The position numbers and the translations under genes are program-made. Of a DNA stretch of 64,000 nt, positions 49,833 through 58,100 are shown one piece after another (the first letter of the stretch is position 1; each line of letters starts with the position of its first letter). Source of the DNA: DASSNU01 sp035701265 (lineage in GTDB: Bacteria; Gemmatimonadota; Gemmatimonadetes; Gemmatimonadales; Gemmatimonadaceae). The notes under the pieces are model-generated. The model was not told the DNA's origin. It worked only from the letters and a program-made list of their open reading frames with translations, and made no database searches. Where the stretch lies: contig DASSNU010000009.1 in assembly GCA_035701265.1 (NCBI GenBank), positions 124,001 to 188,000 on the forward strand, in the 5' to 3' direction.

Positions 49833-50962
49833 GAACCCTCCACCACCGCGAGCGCGCCGTCGTGCACACGCGTCATCACGTACGGCTTGCCCAGCGGATC
49901 CCCAGAGGGCGCGAAGCGGATCACCCCGGTCACGCCGTGCAGCGCCTCCGTGGAATCGAGCGTCGCGAGATAGTCGCGGATGCGCGCGCGATCGGGCCCC
50001 GCGGCAGCGATGGCCTGCAGCACCGCACGCGTGGCATCGTAGGCCAGCGCGGCGTAGGCATCGGGACGGGCGTGGTAGCGCTTCGCGTACGCTTCCACGA
50101 ACGCGCGTACCTCCGGACGCGGATCCGAGGGCGTGAACGGTGCGCCCACGTACACGCCGTCGGCCAGGCTGTCACTCGCAAGGCCGGTCCACCCGTCGGC
50201 ACCCAGCAGCGCGGCGCGCAACCCCTGACGCCGCGCCTCGAGCAGAAGCACCCGGCTCGCGCCCTCGGTCGTGGCGCTGAACACTGCATCGGGCGCACGC
50301 AGACGGTAGAAGGACAGGTACGGCTCGAGATTCTGATCGGCGGCATCAATGGGGTCGAGGCTCACCACGGTGCCGTCGAAGCTGTCGCGGAACGCGTCCG
50401 CAAGCCCGCGACCGTAGCTGTCGTTCTCGTAGAGAATCGCCACGCGCTTCCACCCCTGCGCGGCGGCGAAGCGCGCGAGCGCCACACCGTTCGATGCGTC
50501 ACTCGAGATCACGCGGAACACCCACGGCGAGATCCCGCTCAGCGCGGGCGTCGATGCGGTGGTCGCCACGGCCGGCAGCACGCCATCGTACACGCGCGCC
50601 GCGGCCACCATGGCGCCGGAGTTCACGTGTCCCACCACCGCCACCACGCTCCGATCGTCGACGAACGACTGCGCGACCGCAGCCGCACGCGACCCGTTCG
50701 CGCTGTCATCGCGCGCGACGATCTCCACCCTCCGACCGTGAATCCCTCCCTTCTCGTTCACCTCCGCCACGGCCAGCTCGATCCCCTGCCGGTCGCTCAC
50801 GCCGTAGCTCTCCCCCCACGGTCCCGCCGCGCCGATCACGATCGGCGTGCCGGATGAGCTGCACGCGGCCATTCCCGCCGCGAGCAGCGCGAACGCGAGT
50901 GCGCGCGCCCGCGCCCGCACACCCGCACCATCCCGGCGGCGCCGAGGGTCGGTATGCGTCAC
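49829..50962 (-). CDS. Branched-chain amino-acid-type substrate-binding lipoprotein
   Basis: A 377-residue periplasmic binding protein of the LivJ/Peripla_BP_6 class. Starts at GTG 50962 with AGGAG five bases upstream. The signal ends LLAAGMAACSSSG, a lipobox. The fold shows TPIVIGAAGPWGESYGVSDRQGIELAVAEVNEKGGIHGRRVEIVARDDSANGSRAAAVAQSFV, then GHVNSGAMVAAARVYDGVLPAVATTASTPALS and RVAILYENDSYGRGLADAFRD, both typical. No permease or ATPase genes accompany it. Instead it is coupled by ATGA to a chemoreceptor, so it probably delivers a ligand to the receptor. Ligand not deducible (amino acid, urea or other). Confidence 0.92.
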   Translation of the reverse strand: MTHTDPRRRRDGAGVRARARALAFALLAAGMAACSSSGTPIVIGAAGPWGESYGVSDRQGIELAVAEVNEKGGIHGRRVEIVARDDSANGSRAAAVAQSFVDDRSVVAVVGHVNSGAMVAAARVYDGVLPAVATTASTPALSGISPWVFRVISSDASNGVALARFAAAQGWKRVAILYENDSYGRGLADAFRDSFDGTVVSLDPIDAADQNLEPYLSFYRLRAPDAVFSATTEGASRVLLLEARRQGLRAALLGADGWTGLASDSLADGVYVGAPFTPSDPRPEVRAFVEAYAKRYHARPDAYAALAYDATRAVLQAIAAAGPDRARIRDYLATLDSTEALHGVTGVIRFAPSGDPLGKPYVMTRVHDGALAVVEGS

Positions 50963-51130
50963 GTCGCTCCTGAGGGCTGGAGCGCAGCGCCGTGCGTGAA
51001 CGTCAGACAATGGATGAAGGGGACGTGTGGCTCCGGACGACATGTGATTCCACTAATTGGAGGGACGAGCCACGGTGATCCGTGTCACCGCGCCCCTCGC
51101 ACGCACGCGCCACAGGCGTGACGCTGCACG

Positions 51131-51165
51131 CCCCACCCCACCCCACCCCACCCCCACCCCTCCCC
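51131..51165 (-). repeat. CCCCA tandem tract (G-rich on glnA transcript strand)
   Basis: Five to six units of CCCCA followed by CCCCC and CCCC runs. On the minus strand, downstream of glnA and its hairpin, it reads as six runs of four or five G separated by single bases, enough for a G-quadruplex in RNA or DNA. Confidence 0.7.
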
Positions 51166-51171
51166 TCGATG

Positions 51172-51205
51172 CACGAAGGGCCGCCCCGCAGGGCGGCCCT
51201 TCGTG
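51172..51205. terminator. Strong hairpin downstream of glnA
   Basis: A perfect 15-base stem (CACGAAGGGCCGCCC / GGGCGGCCCTTCGTG) with a CGCA loop starts 26 bases after the glnA stop. No T-run follows on either strand; in high-GC bacteria such hairpins still end transcription. Since the arms are symmetrical it can also serve the opposite direction. Confidence 0.75.
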
Positions 51206-51230
51206 TCGAACGGGGTGACCGGAGTACCGA

Positions 51231-52646
51231 TCAGTACTTGGCCAGATACTCGTCCAGCTCCCACTTGTGGACCTGGGTGATGTAGTCGCGCCACTCCTGC
51301 CGCTTGGCGGCCAGGAAGTTCTCCGCGATGTGATCGCCCAGCGCCGCCATCATTGTCTTGTCCTTCTCCAGCTCGTTGCACGCTTCGTTCAGATCGCCGG
51401 GAAGATCATCGATGCGCAGCCGGCGCTTCTCGCGGTGCGACATCTCCCAGATGTTCGTGTTCACCGGCTCACGCGCACTCAGCTTGTTCTCGATGCCGTC
51501 CAGCCCGGCCGCGAGCTGCACGGCGAGCGCGAGATACGGATTGGCCGACGGATCGGGCATGCGCAGCTCGATACGAGTGCCAAGGCCGCGCCGCTCCGGA
51601 ATGCGGATCATCGGCGAACGGTTCCGCATCGACCACGCGACGTTCACCGGCGCCTCGTACCCGGGCACCAGCCGCTTGTACGAGTTCACCAGCGGGTTCG
51701 TCACCGCACAGATACCCCGCGCGTGCGCAAGCAGCCCGCCAATGTACTGCAGCGCAACCTCCGACAACTCCCACTCCGCCTTGGGATCCCAGAACGCGTT
51801 CTCTCCACCGCGGAAGAGCGACTGATGCGTGTGCATCCCGCTCCCGTTCTGCCCGAAGATCGGCTTGGGCATGAACGACGCGTGCAGCCCGAAATCGCGC
51901 GCCACGTTCCGCACCACGAAACGGAAGGTCGCGATGTTGTCCGCGGTCGTTAGCGCATCCGCGTAGCGGAAGTCGATCTCGTGCTGCCCGTGCGCCACCT
52001 CGTGGTGCGCCGCTTCCACCTCGAAGCCCATCCGCTCGAGCACGTCCACAATGGCGCGGCGCGCCTCCTCGCCCAGGTCCACCGGCGTCAGATCGAAGTA
52101 GCCGCCCACATCGTGCGTGGTCGTGCTCACATCGTCATCCGCCCCCTGCTTGAACATGAAGAACTCCGCTTCCATCCCCGCGTTCATCGCGAAGCCGAGC
52201 TTGGCCGCGCGCTCCAACTGCCGCTTGAGCACCGCGCGCGGATCGCCGCCAAAGGGACGACCGTCCGGCAGGTTGATGTCGCAGATGAGCCGGCCGATCC
52301 GGTTCTCCGGATCGCCCCACGGAAACACACGGAAGGTGTCCAGATCGGGCGCCAGCAGCATGTCCGACTCCTCGATCCGCACGAACCCCTCGATGGAGGA
52401 GCCGTCGAACATGATGTCGCCGTCCAGCGCCTTCTCGAACTGCGAGCGAGGCACCTCGACGTTCTTGTTCACGCCCAGGATGTCGGTGAACTGCAGCCGC
52501 AGAAAACGGACGTTGAACTTGTTGACGAGGTCCAGGATGTCCGCCTTGGTCGCTCCCTTGAGCTCAGGCAGGATCGCGCGCGATCCCGTAGAGGATTTTC
52601 CATTCGTAAGGTCCGCCCGATACGTAGGCTTCACAGTCGTCGCCAC
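51231..52646 (-). CDS. glnA: Glutamine synthetase, type I (alpha-like)
   Basis: A 471-residue enzyme joining ammonia to glutamate with ATP. N-terminal beta-grasp: KADILDLVNKFNVRFLRLQFTDILGVNKNVEVPRSQFEKALDGDIMFDGSSIEGF. Catalytic: MNAGMEAEFFMF, FDLTPVDLGEEARRAIVDVLERMGFEVEAAHHEVAHGQHEIDFRY, SFMPKPIFGQNGSGMHTHQSLF and NPLVNSYKRLVPGYEAPVNVAWSMRNRSPMIRIP. It lacks the NLYD-type adenylylation loop of beta-type GSI, and ends with REYITQVHxWE-like EWRDYITQVHKWELDEYLAKY, as alpha-type does. GTG 52646 follows GAGGAA. A consensus promoter stands upstream (52690-52718). Confidence 0.96.
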   Translation of the reverse strand: MATTVKPTYRADLTNGKSSTGSRAILPELKGATKADILDLVNKFNVRFLRLQFTDILGVNKNVEVPRSQFEKALDGDIMFDGSSIEGFVRIEESDMLLAPDLDTFRVFPWGDPENRIGRLICDINLPDGRPFGGDPRAVLKRQLERAAKLGFAMNAGMEAEFFMFKQGADDDVSTTTHDVGGYFDLTPVDLGEEARRAIVDVLERMGFEVEAAHHEVAHGQHEIDFRYADALTTADNIATFRFVVRNVARDFGLHASFMPKPIFGQNGSGMHTHQSLFRGGENAFWDPKAEWELSEVALQYIGGLLAHARGICAVTNPLVNSYKRLVPGYEAPVNVAWSMRNRSPMIRIPERRGLGTRIELRMPDPSANPYLALAVQLAAGLDGIENKLSAREPVNTNIWEMSHREKRRLRIDDLPGDLNEACNELEKDKTMMAALGDHIAENFLAAKRQEWRDYITQVHKWELDEYLAKY

Positions 52647-52689
52647 AGCTTCCTCGGCGCTAAAATGATGGTGGTGCGGTGGACGGTTG

Positions 52690-52718
52690 AAGGTACCGCC
52701 GACGCTGCGCACTGTCAA
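52690..52718 (-). promoter_or_regulatory. Sigma-70-type promoter of glnA
   Basis: On the minus strand a perfect -35 TTGACA (52718-52713) and a -10 TACCTT (52695-52690) are 17 bases apart. RNA would start near 52683, giving a leader of about 37 bases before the GTG at 52646. Confidence 0.7.
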
Positions 52719-52722
52719 GCGA

Positions 52723-52743
52723 ATCGTGCATATCGTGCACGAT
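52723..52743. promoter_or_regulatory. Operator-like repeat just upstream of the glnA -35 box
   Basis: ATCGTGCAC appears as the perfect palindrome ATCGTGCACGAT (52732-52743), and ATCGTGCA again directly beside it (52723-52730). The pair ends four bases before the -35 TTGACA, the usual place for an activator or a repressor that controls nitrogen-responsive glnA expression. Which regulator binds is unknown. Confidence 0.5.
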
Positions 52744-52954
52744 GTACCGGTCATTTTTCGTTACAGGAGGGGCACAACCCCTGGTTTGAGCGCAGCATCG
52801 TGCGGAATTTGCACGGATCAGGGCTCACGACGGGATCGCTGCGGCCAACGTGGGCTCCTGCCAAGAGGTTGCGAGGCGAGTGCCCGCCGAACAGTCGAGA
52901 GAACGGCGTCAACCTCTTTCGCACTCGGTTCGCCGAGCGGCTACATTATCTGCC

Positions 52955-54043
52955 ATGGCTGACAAGGACTTGCCGCCCTCCTCAGAAAGAGCGGCTCCCC
53001 CCGCACCCCCCGCACTACCCGCGTCCCCCATGTCCGCAGGCAGCGCGCCAGCTCCTCCGCATGGCACCGCGGGCGCCCACGAGCCCTCGGCAATCCACCT
53101 CCCCCCCGAGATGCTGGGCGAGAACTGCCCCCGCTGCGGTGCGGCAACCAGTGGACGCTTCTGCTCCGAGTGCGGTGCGGCACTCCAGGGCGGCTCGTGC
53201 GCCGGCTGCGGAGGGACGCTCACCCCCGGCGCCCGCTTCTGCCATCGCTGCGGAACCCCGGCCGGCAGTGCAGCACCGTCACGGAGCGCCACCGGATCCG
53301 GAAGCGGTGCCGCACCCTGGAGCGCTGGCGTCCCGCCAACGCTCGGCACTCCCGACAACCCGGACTCCGCCCGCCGCGAGCCGCTCACGCTCGCCACCGC
53401 CCTCCCATGGGGAGTGGCAGCCATCGCGCTCGTCGCCCTCATCGCACTCGTGGCCGGACAGCGGTGGCGGAACCGGACCACGCCGGCTGCCGGAGACAAC
53501 GCCGCCGCGCCTGCCGCCGCGGGCGCTCCCTTCGCCTCCACACCCGACGGTCGACCAGACGCCGGGCCGGCACCCGACATCTCCGCGCTCTCCCCTGTAG
53601 AACGGGCGGAGCGCCTGTTCGACCGCGTCATGCGCCTCTCCGAAGAGCGCACGCGCGACAGTACCTCCTTCGCGGCCGCCGGAAAGCAGGACAGCCTGCA
53701 GTTCTTCGCGCAGATGGCGATGGCAGCCTACCAGAGCCTCCCGCAGGCGGACGCCGACGCGCACTACGACATGGGACGCATTGCCGTCGTCATGGGCGTC
53801 CCCAACCTGGCCCGCGCACAGGCCGACTCGATCCTCGCCACCAACCCAACGCACCTGCTCGGTCTCATCCTCGCCGCACAGGCCGCGCGCGCCATGGGAG
53901 ACGACGCCACCGCTCGCGACATGGATCGCCGTCTCCTCACCGATGCCGATGCGGAACAGAAGAAGAACCTCCCCGAGTACACGATGCACCGCAACGACAT
54001 CACCATCGCCATCGGCCAAGCCCGACAGGACCGCCCGCAGTAA
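52955..54043 (+). CDS. Zinc-ribbon membrane protein with helical (TPR-like) tail
   Basis: A 362-residue protein from the ATG at 52955. A proline-rich disordered start leads to two zinc ribbons: CPRCGAATSGRFCSECG and CAGCGGTLTPGARFCHRCG (four C-x-x-C pairs, about residues 57-105). A low-complexity linker, one membrane helix (LPWGVAAIALVALIALVAGQ) and a periplasmic helical part follow: AERLFDRVMRLSEERTRD, ADAHYDMGRIAVVMGVPNLARAQADSILATNPTHLLGLILAAQAARAMGDDATARD, resembling TPR. Probably an envelope adaptor. It precedes mqnD by 61 bases. Confidence 0.75.
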   Translation: MADKDLPPSSERAAPPAPPALPASPMSAGSAPAPPHGTAGAHEPSAIHLPPEMLGENCPRCGAATSGRFCSECGAALQGGSCAGCGGTLTPGARFCHRCGTPAGSAAPSRSATGSGSGAAPWSAGVPPTLGTPDNPDSARREPLTLATALPWGVAAIALVALIALVAGQRWRNRTTPAAGDNAAAPAAAGAPFASTPDGRPDAGPAPDISALSPVERAERLFDRVMRLSEERTRDSTSFAAAGKQDSLQFFAQMAMAAYQSLPQADADAHYDMGRIAVVMGVPNLARAQADSILATNPTHLLGLILAAQAARAMGDDATARDMDRRLLTDADAEQKKNLPEYTMHRNDITIAIGQARQDRPQ

Positions 54044-54104
54044 TGCACGCGCCGCGCTCCACATGCGCGCGCCCTCTCTCCCTCCCCGCGCCGCTCACGC
54101 CGAC

Positions 54105-54956
54105 ATGACTTCCGCCGCACCCACACGAACCATCCGCGTCGCCCACAGCCCGGACTCCGACGATGCGTTCATGTTCTACGCGCTCGCCGAAGGACGCATC
54201 GACACCGGCCACCTGCGCTACGTCCACGAGCTCCAGGACATCGAGAGCCTGAACCAGCGCGCGCTGCGCGGAGAACTCGAGGTCACCGCCGTCTCCATCC
54301 ACGCCTACGCCCACCTGAGCGACCGGTACGCGCTCCTCCCCCACGGCGCATCCATGGGCGACCGCTACGGCCCACGCCTCGTGGCTCGGACACCCATGAC
54401 GCGCGCCGACGTGCGCGGCAAACGGATCGCCGTCCCCGGTCCACTCACCACCGCCTTCCTCGCACTCAAGCTCTACGAGCCGGACTTCACCCCAGTCCAG
54501 ACACGATTCGACGAGATCGAAGAAGCGGTCGCCCGCGGTGATGTGGACCTGGGCCTCCTCATCCACGAAGGGCAGCTCACCTACGCCGGACAGGGCCTCC
54601 ACCTCGTAGCCGACATGGGCAACTGGTGGTATGACGACACCGGCCTCCCCCTACCACTCGGCGGCAACGTTGTCAGAAAGGATCTGGGAGAGGAGACTAT
54701 CAAGACAATTTCGCGCCACTTACGTGCCAGTATAGCGTACGCGCTGGAGCATCGTTCTGATGCGCTCGACCACGCGATGCGTTTCGCGAGGGGGTTGGAC
54801 AGGGCGAGCGCGGACGAGTTCGTGGGGATGTACGTGAACGACTGGACGCTGGACTACGGGGAGCGTGGGCGGCGGGCGGTGAGGGAGCTGCTTCGTCGCG
54901 GTGCGGAGGCGGGGGTGATTCCGCGGAGGGTCGAGGTGGAGTTCGTGGAGGGGTAG
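54105..54956 (+). CDS. mqnD: 1,4-dihydroxy-6-naphthoate synthase
   Basis: A 283-residue enzyme of the futalosine (menaquinone) pathway. It converts cyclic de-hypoxanthine futalosine to 1,4-dihydroxy-6-naphthoate. It has the type-2 periplasmic-binding-like fold and the family's start VAHSPDSDDAFMFYALAEGRIDTGHLRYVHELQDIESLNQRALRGELEVTAVSIHAYAHLSDRYALL, with GASMGDRYGPRLVA and TRFDEIEEAVARGDVDLGLLIHEGQLTYAGQGL. The late DTGLPLPLGGNVVRKDLG is also typical. It implies menaquinone-based respiration. Other mqn genes are not in this window. Confidence 0.95.
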   Translation: MTSAAPTRTIRVAHSPDSDDAFMFYALAEGRIDTGHLRYVHELQDIESLNQRALRGELEVTAVSIHAYAHLSDRYALLPHGASMGDRYGPRLVARTPMTRADVRGKRIAVPGPLTTAFLALKLYEPDFTPVQTRFDEIEEAVARGDVDLGLLIHEGQLTYAGQGLHLVADMGNWWYDDTGLPLPLGGNVVRKDLGEETIKTISRHLRASIAYALEHRSDALDHAMRFARGLDRASADEFVGMYVNDWTLDYGERGRRAVRELLRRGAEAGVIPRRVEVEFVEG

Positions 54957-54977
54957 CTGCGCAGTTCGCGACTGGAC

Positions 54978-55048
54978 GGGAGGAGGAGGGAGGAGGGGGG
55001 GAGGGGAGGGAAGGGAGCGATCGGGAGGGAGGATACGACGGGGAGGGC
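54978..55048 (+). repeat. G-rich purine tract between mqnD and the histidine kinase
   Basis: Runs of GGG and GGGG separated by A (GGAGGAGGGAGGAGGGGGGG and further GGGA units, broken once by a short mixed segment). On the plus strand it could form G-quadruplexes and could pause RNA polymerase before the kinase gene. Confidence 0.65.
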
Positions 55049-55051
55049 TCC

Positions 55052-55091
55052 TGGTGTAAGGAAATTCTAATTCTGTCAACAGGTTACACCA
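55052..55091. promoter_or_regulatory. Inverted repeat upstream of the multi-GAF kinase
   Basis: TGGTGTAA (55052-55059) and TTACACCA (55084-55091) are perfect 8-base arms separated by 24 bases of A/T-rich sequence, the only such low-GC patch nearby. It is 66 bases before the kinase ATG and is a candidate promoter-operator. Confidence 0.5.
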
Positions 55092-55156
55092 CTCTTCGCT
55101 AGCTCGTCTCTTTCCTGCCCTCCGAAGCGGCCGAGTTCCCGAATCGAGTGAAATTG

Positions 55157-58100
55157 ATGGCCGATTCAGCCCCCCGCCTGCACCAGAGCGGCGAGCAGGC
55201 CGTCCTCGAGGCGTTGGACGCCTTGCGGGCCGCAACGGTCCTCGTCGACGCCAACTGGGTCGTGCAGCTGGTGAACGCGCCCTGTGCGCGTCTGCTGCGG
55301 GCCGAGCGCGGAGCGCTCATCGGGCGATCGCTCTGGGACGTGCTCCCCTTCGCGGCGGATCTTCGCGTTGCGCGCCTGCTCCGCACCGCCATGGCGGAGC
55401 GGCGCGAGATGGGACCGGTGGAAATCGACGATCCATCGCATCCGGTGCGTGGTTCCCTCTGGGTGCGCCCCACCGGCGACCGGCAGCTGCTGATCGAGCT
55501 CGACGCTGCGCCTCCGCGTCCCACGGCATCGCTCCTGGGGCGTCTGGAGGAGAGCGAAGCCGCAGCCGCGCTGGCCGACGAGCTGGTGGGTGCCGAGATG
55601 AACGTCGCGCGCTCCAGCGAGCTGCTGGCGGCGCGGGTGCAGATCGCGGCAGGTGCTGGTGGCGCGTGCGTGGCGCTCCAGTCGCCGGATGGATTTCGCG
55701 TACACGCTGCCGTGGGAACGCTGGCACCGCTCGCGGGAGCGACGCTCCCGGGGGGTGGGGTGTTCGCGCGTGCCGTGCAGGAGCGCGAGGTGCTCATCGA
55801 CAACGCGGTGGATGCGTCCGCTTCCGCATCCGCGCGCGTGCTCCCGTCGGCGTTCGACGGCTGCGCCGTGCAGCAGTTCGCCATCGCACCGCTGGTAGCG
55901 GGCGGATTGGTGATCGGCGCCGCGGTAGTGGTGGACAGCGTGCACGGCGAGTTCACCACGCGGCATGCGGCCGTGCTCTCCCGATTGGCGGCCCACGGCG
56001 CGCTCGCCATGCGCAACGCGCAGCGCCTGGAGTACGCCGAGCAGAGCGCGCGGGATGCGCGGGCACTCGCGGAAGTGGTGCAGGACCTCAACCAGTCGCT
56101 CGAGCTCGATCGCGCGTACGCGCTCATCGTGCGGCATGCCACCTCGCTCCTGCGCGGTACGGGCGCACGGCTCTCGCTGGTCGAGGAAGGCGGGTTGATG
56201 GTGATCGCCGCGCATGGCAGTGCGGGGGAGATCGGGACCACGCTGCCGGTGGAGAACACGCTTGCGGGGACGTGCGTGCGCACGGCGGTGCCGCAGTGTG
56301 GCACCGCGGTCGCCGCGGAGGTGACGCGGAGCGCGGTGGCTGCGCCGTTGCTCGTCGGTGGACGTCCGCTGGGCGCGCTCGAGGTGTTCGGGCAGCGCCC
56401 TGGTGGATTCGGCCCGCATCAGCAGGATCTGCTGTTCGCGCTGGCCAGTCACGCGGCGGTGGCCATCGAGAATGGCCGCCTCTTCCGCAGCTCCGGGCAG
56501 GCGCTCCGGCACGCGAGCATTCTCGCCGCCTGCGCGCGCAGTCTCGCCTTCAACGTCACGCCGCGCGCGATGTACGCGGACATCGCGCGTGCCGCCACCG
56601 GCTCGCTCGGAACGTCCGGCGTGGGAATCTTTCTTCTGGACGAGGCGCTGGCGTACGTGACCATGGCGTACTCCGTGGGCGCCGGCGCCGCCGACGAGTC
56701 GGTGCTGCTGGACAACTTCTGGGGCGCCGGGGGCGCGATGGTCGCGCGCGAGTCGGCGCCGCGCTTCTATCCGGACATCGAGGCGTCGTTACGCGGGGCG
56801 CCCACGCCCGAGCAGCGCGTGATTCTCACCACGCTCCTCGCGGGTGGCGTGCGCGCAGCCGCACTGCTCCCGCTCGTCATCGAAGGGCGGGCACGTGGCG
56901 TGCTCGCGCTGCGATTCGCCAGCCCGCAGCGATTCGATCGCGAGCAGGAGATGCTGCTCACCGACTTCAGCGCGATCGCCGCCGTCGCCATGCGCAACGC
57001 GCTCCTCTTCGGCGATCTCGAGCGGCGCGCGGTGCGCCTCTCCGCCGTGGCCACGGTGCAGCAGGCCATCTCGGGGGCGGTGGACGTGGAGCGCGTCTAC
57101 AGCGAGGTCTACCGCGCGGTGGCGTCGGTGGTGGACGCGCCGGGCTTCGCGCTCCTCTCCGCGGATGCGGAGCGCGGCGTCTTCACACCGGAGTATCTGG
57201 TGCGCGACGGCGCCGTGGTCGCACACACCGCTGGTGCTCAGCAGCTCGATGGCGACGACGTCACCAGCATCGTCGCGCGCACGCGCGAGCCCACGATCGC
57301 CGCGCCCTGCACCCCTGACTGGTCGCCGCTCATGCGCGATCTGGTGGAAGACGGGCGCCGCGTCGTGGTGCTCGCCGTCCCCATCCTGCATGGCGACGTG
57401 TTGCTGGGGGTGATGCACGCGCTCTCCTACCGGAGCGACGCGTTCGACTGGAGCGACATCGATCTCGTCTGCCTGATCGCCCGGCAGGCGGCCACGGCCA
57501 TCTCCAACGCGCGGGCCTTCGAGGCGGAGCGCCGCGAGCGCCGGCAGACGGAGGCCACGGCGGGGATCGCCCGTCTTGCCCTCCGCGGCGAGCACATCGA
57601 GCAGACCGCGCCCGCGCTGCTGGACGAGCTGCTGGGTGTGGTGCCCGCCGCCAATGCGGCGCTTGCGCTCGTCACCTCGGACGGGCTGCGGATGCGCTAC
57701 GTGGCCGGCCGCGGCGAGGCGGAGCGTCTCGTCGGCACGACCGTGGAGGCCGGGCGCGAGGACCTCTCCCTTCCGCGCACCAGCGGTGCGCACCCCGGGC
57801 GCGTGCTGGGTGGGATCCCGGCGCGGCGGCTGCGGCTCCTCTCCGAGCCCGGGGAGACGACGATGCTCCTCCGCTCGGGCGACCGCATCATCGGCGCCCT
57901 GGCCGTCGGCGCGGGGGATCCGGAGCGCGCCGCCGAGCGCGCCGCGGCGCTCGACCGGCTCGTGGCTCCCCTGGCGCTCGCCATGGACGCGCTCCTCCTC
58001 CGCCAGGAGGAGCGCCGCCAGCAGGCGCGCCAGCGCACGCTCGCCGTCTCGCTCGAGACGATGGAGCAACCGGTGTTCGTGTTCTCCGGCGACGGTCGCA

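Noticed and set aside
51131..51165. CRISPR or minisatellite at the CCCCA tract
   Set aside because: Units are five bases with no spacers; it is a simple tandem tract.
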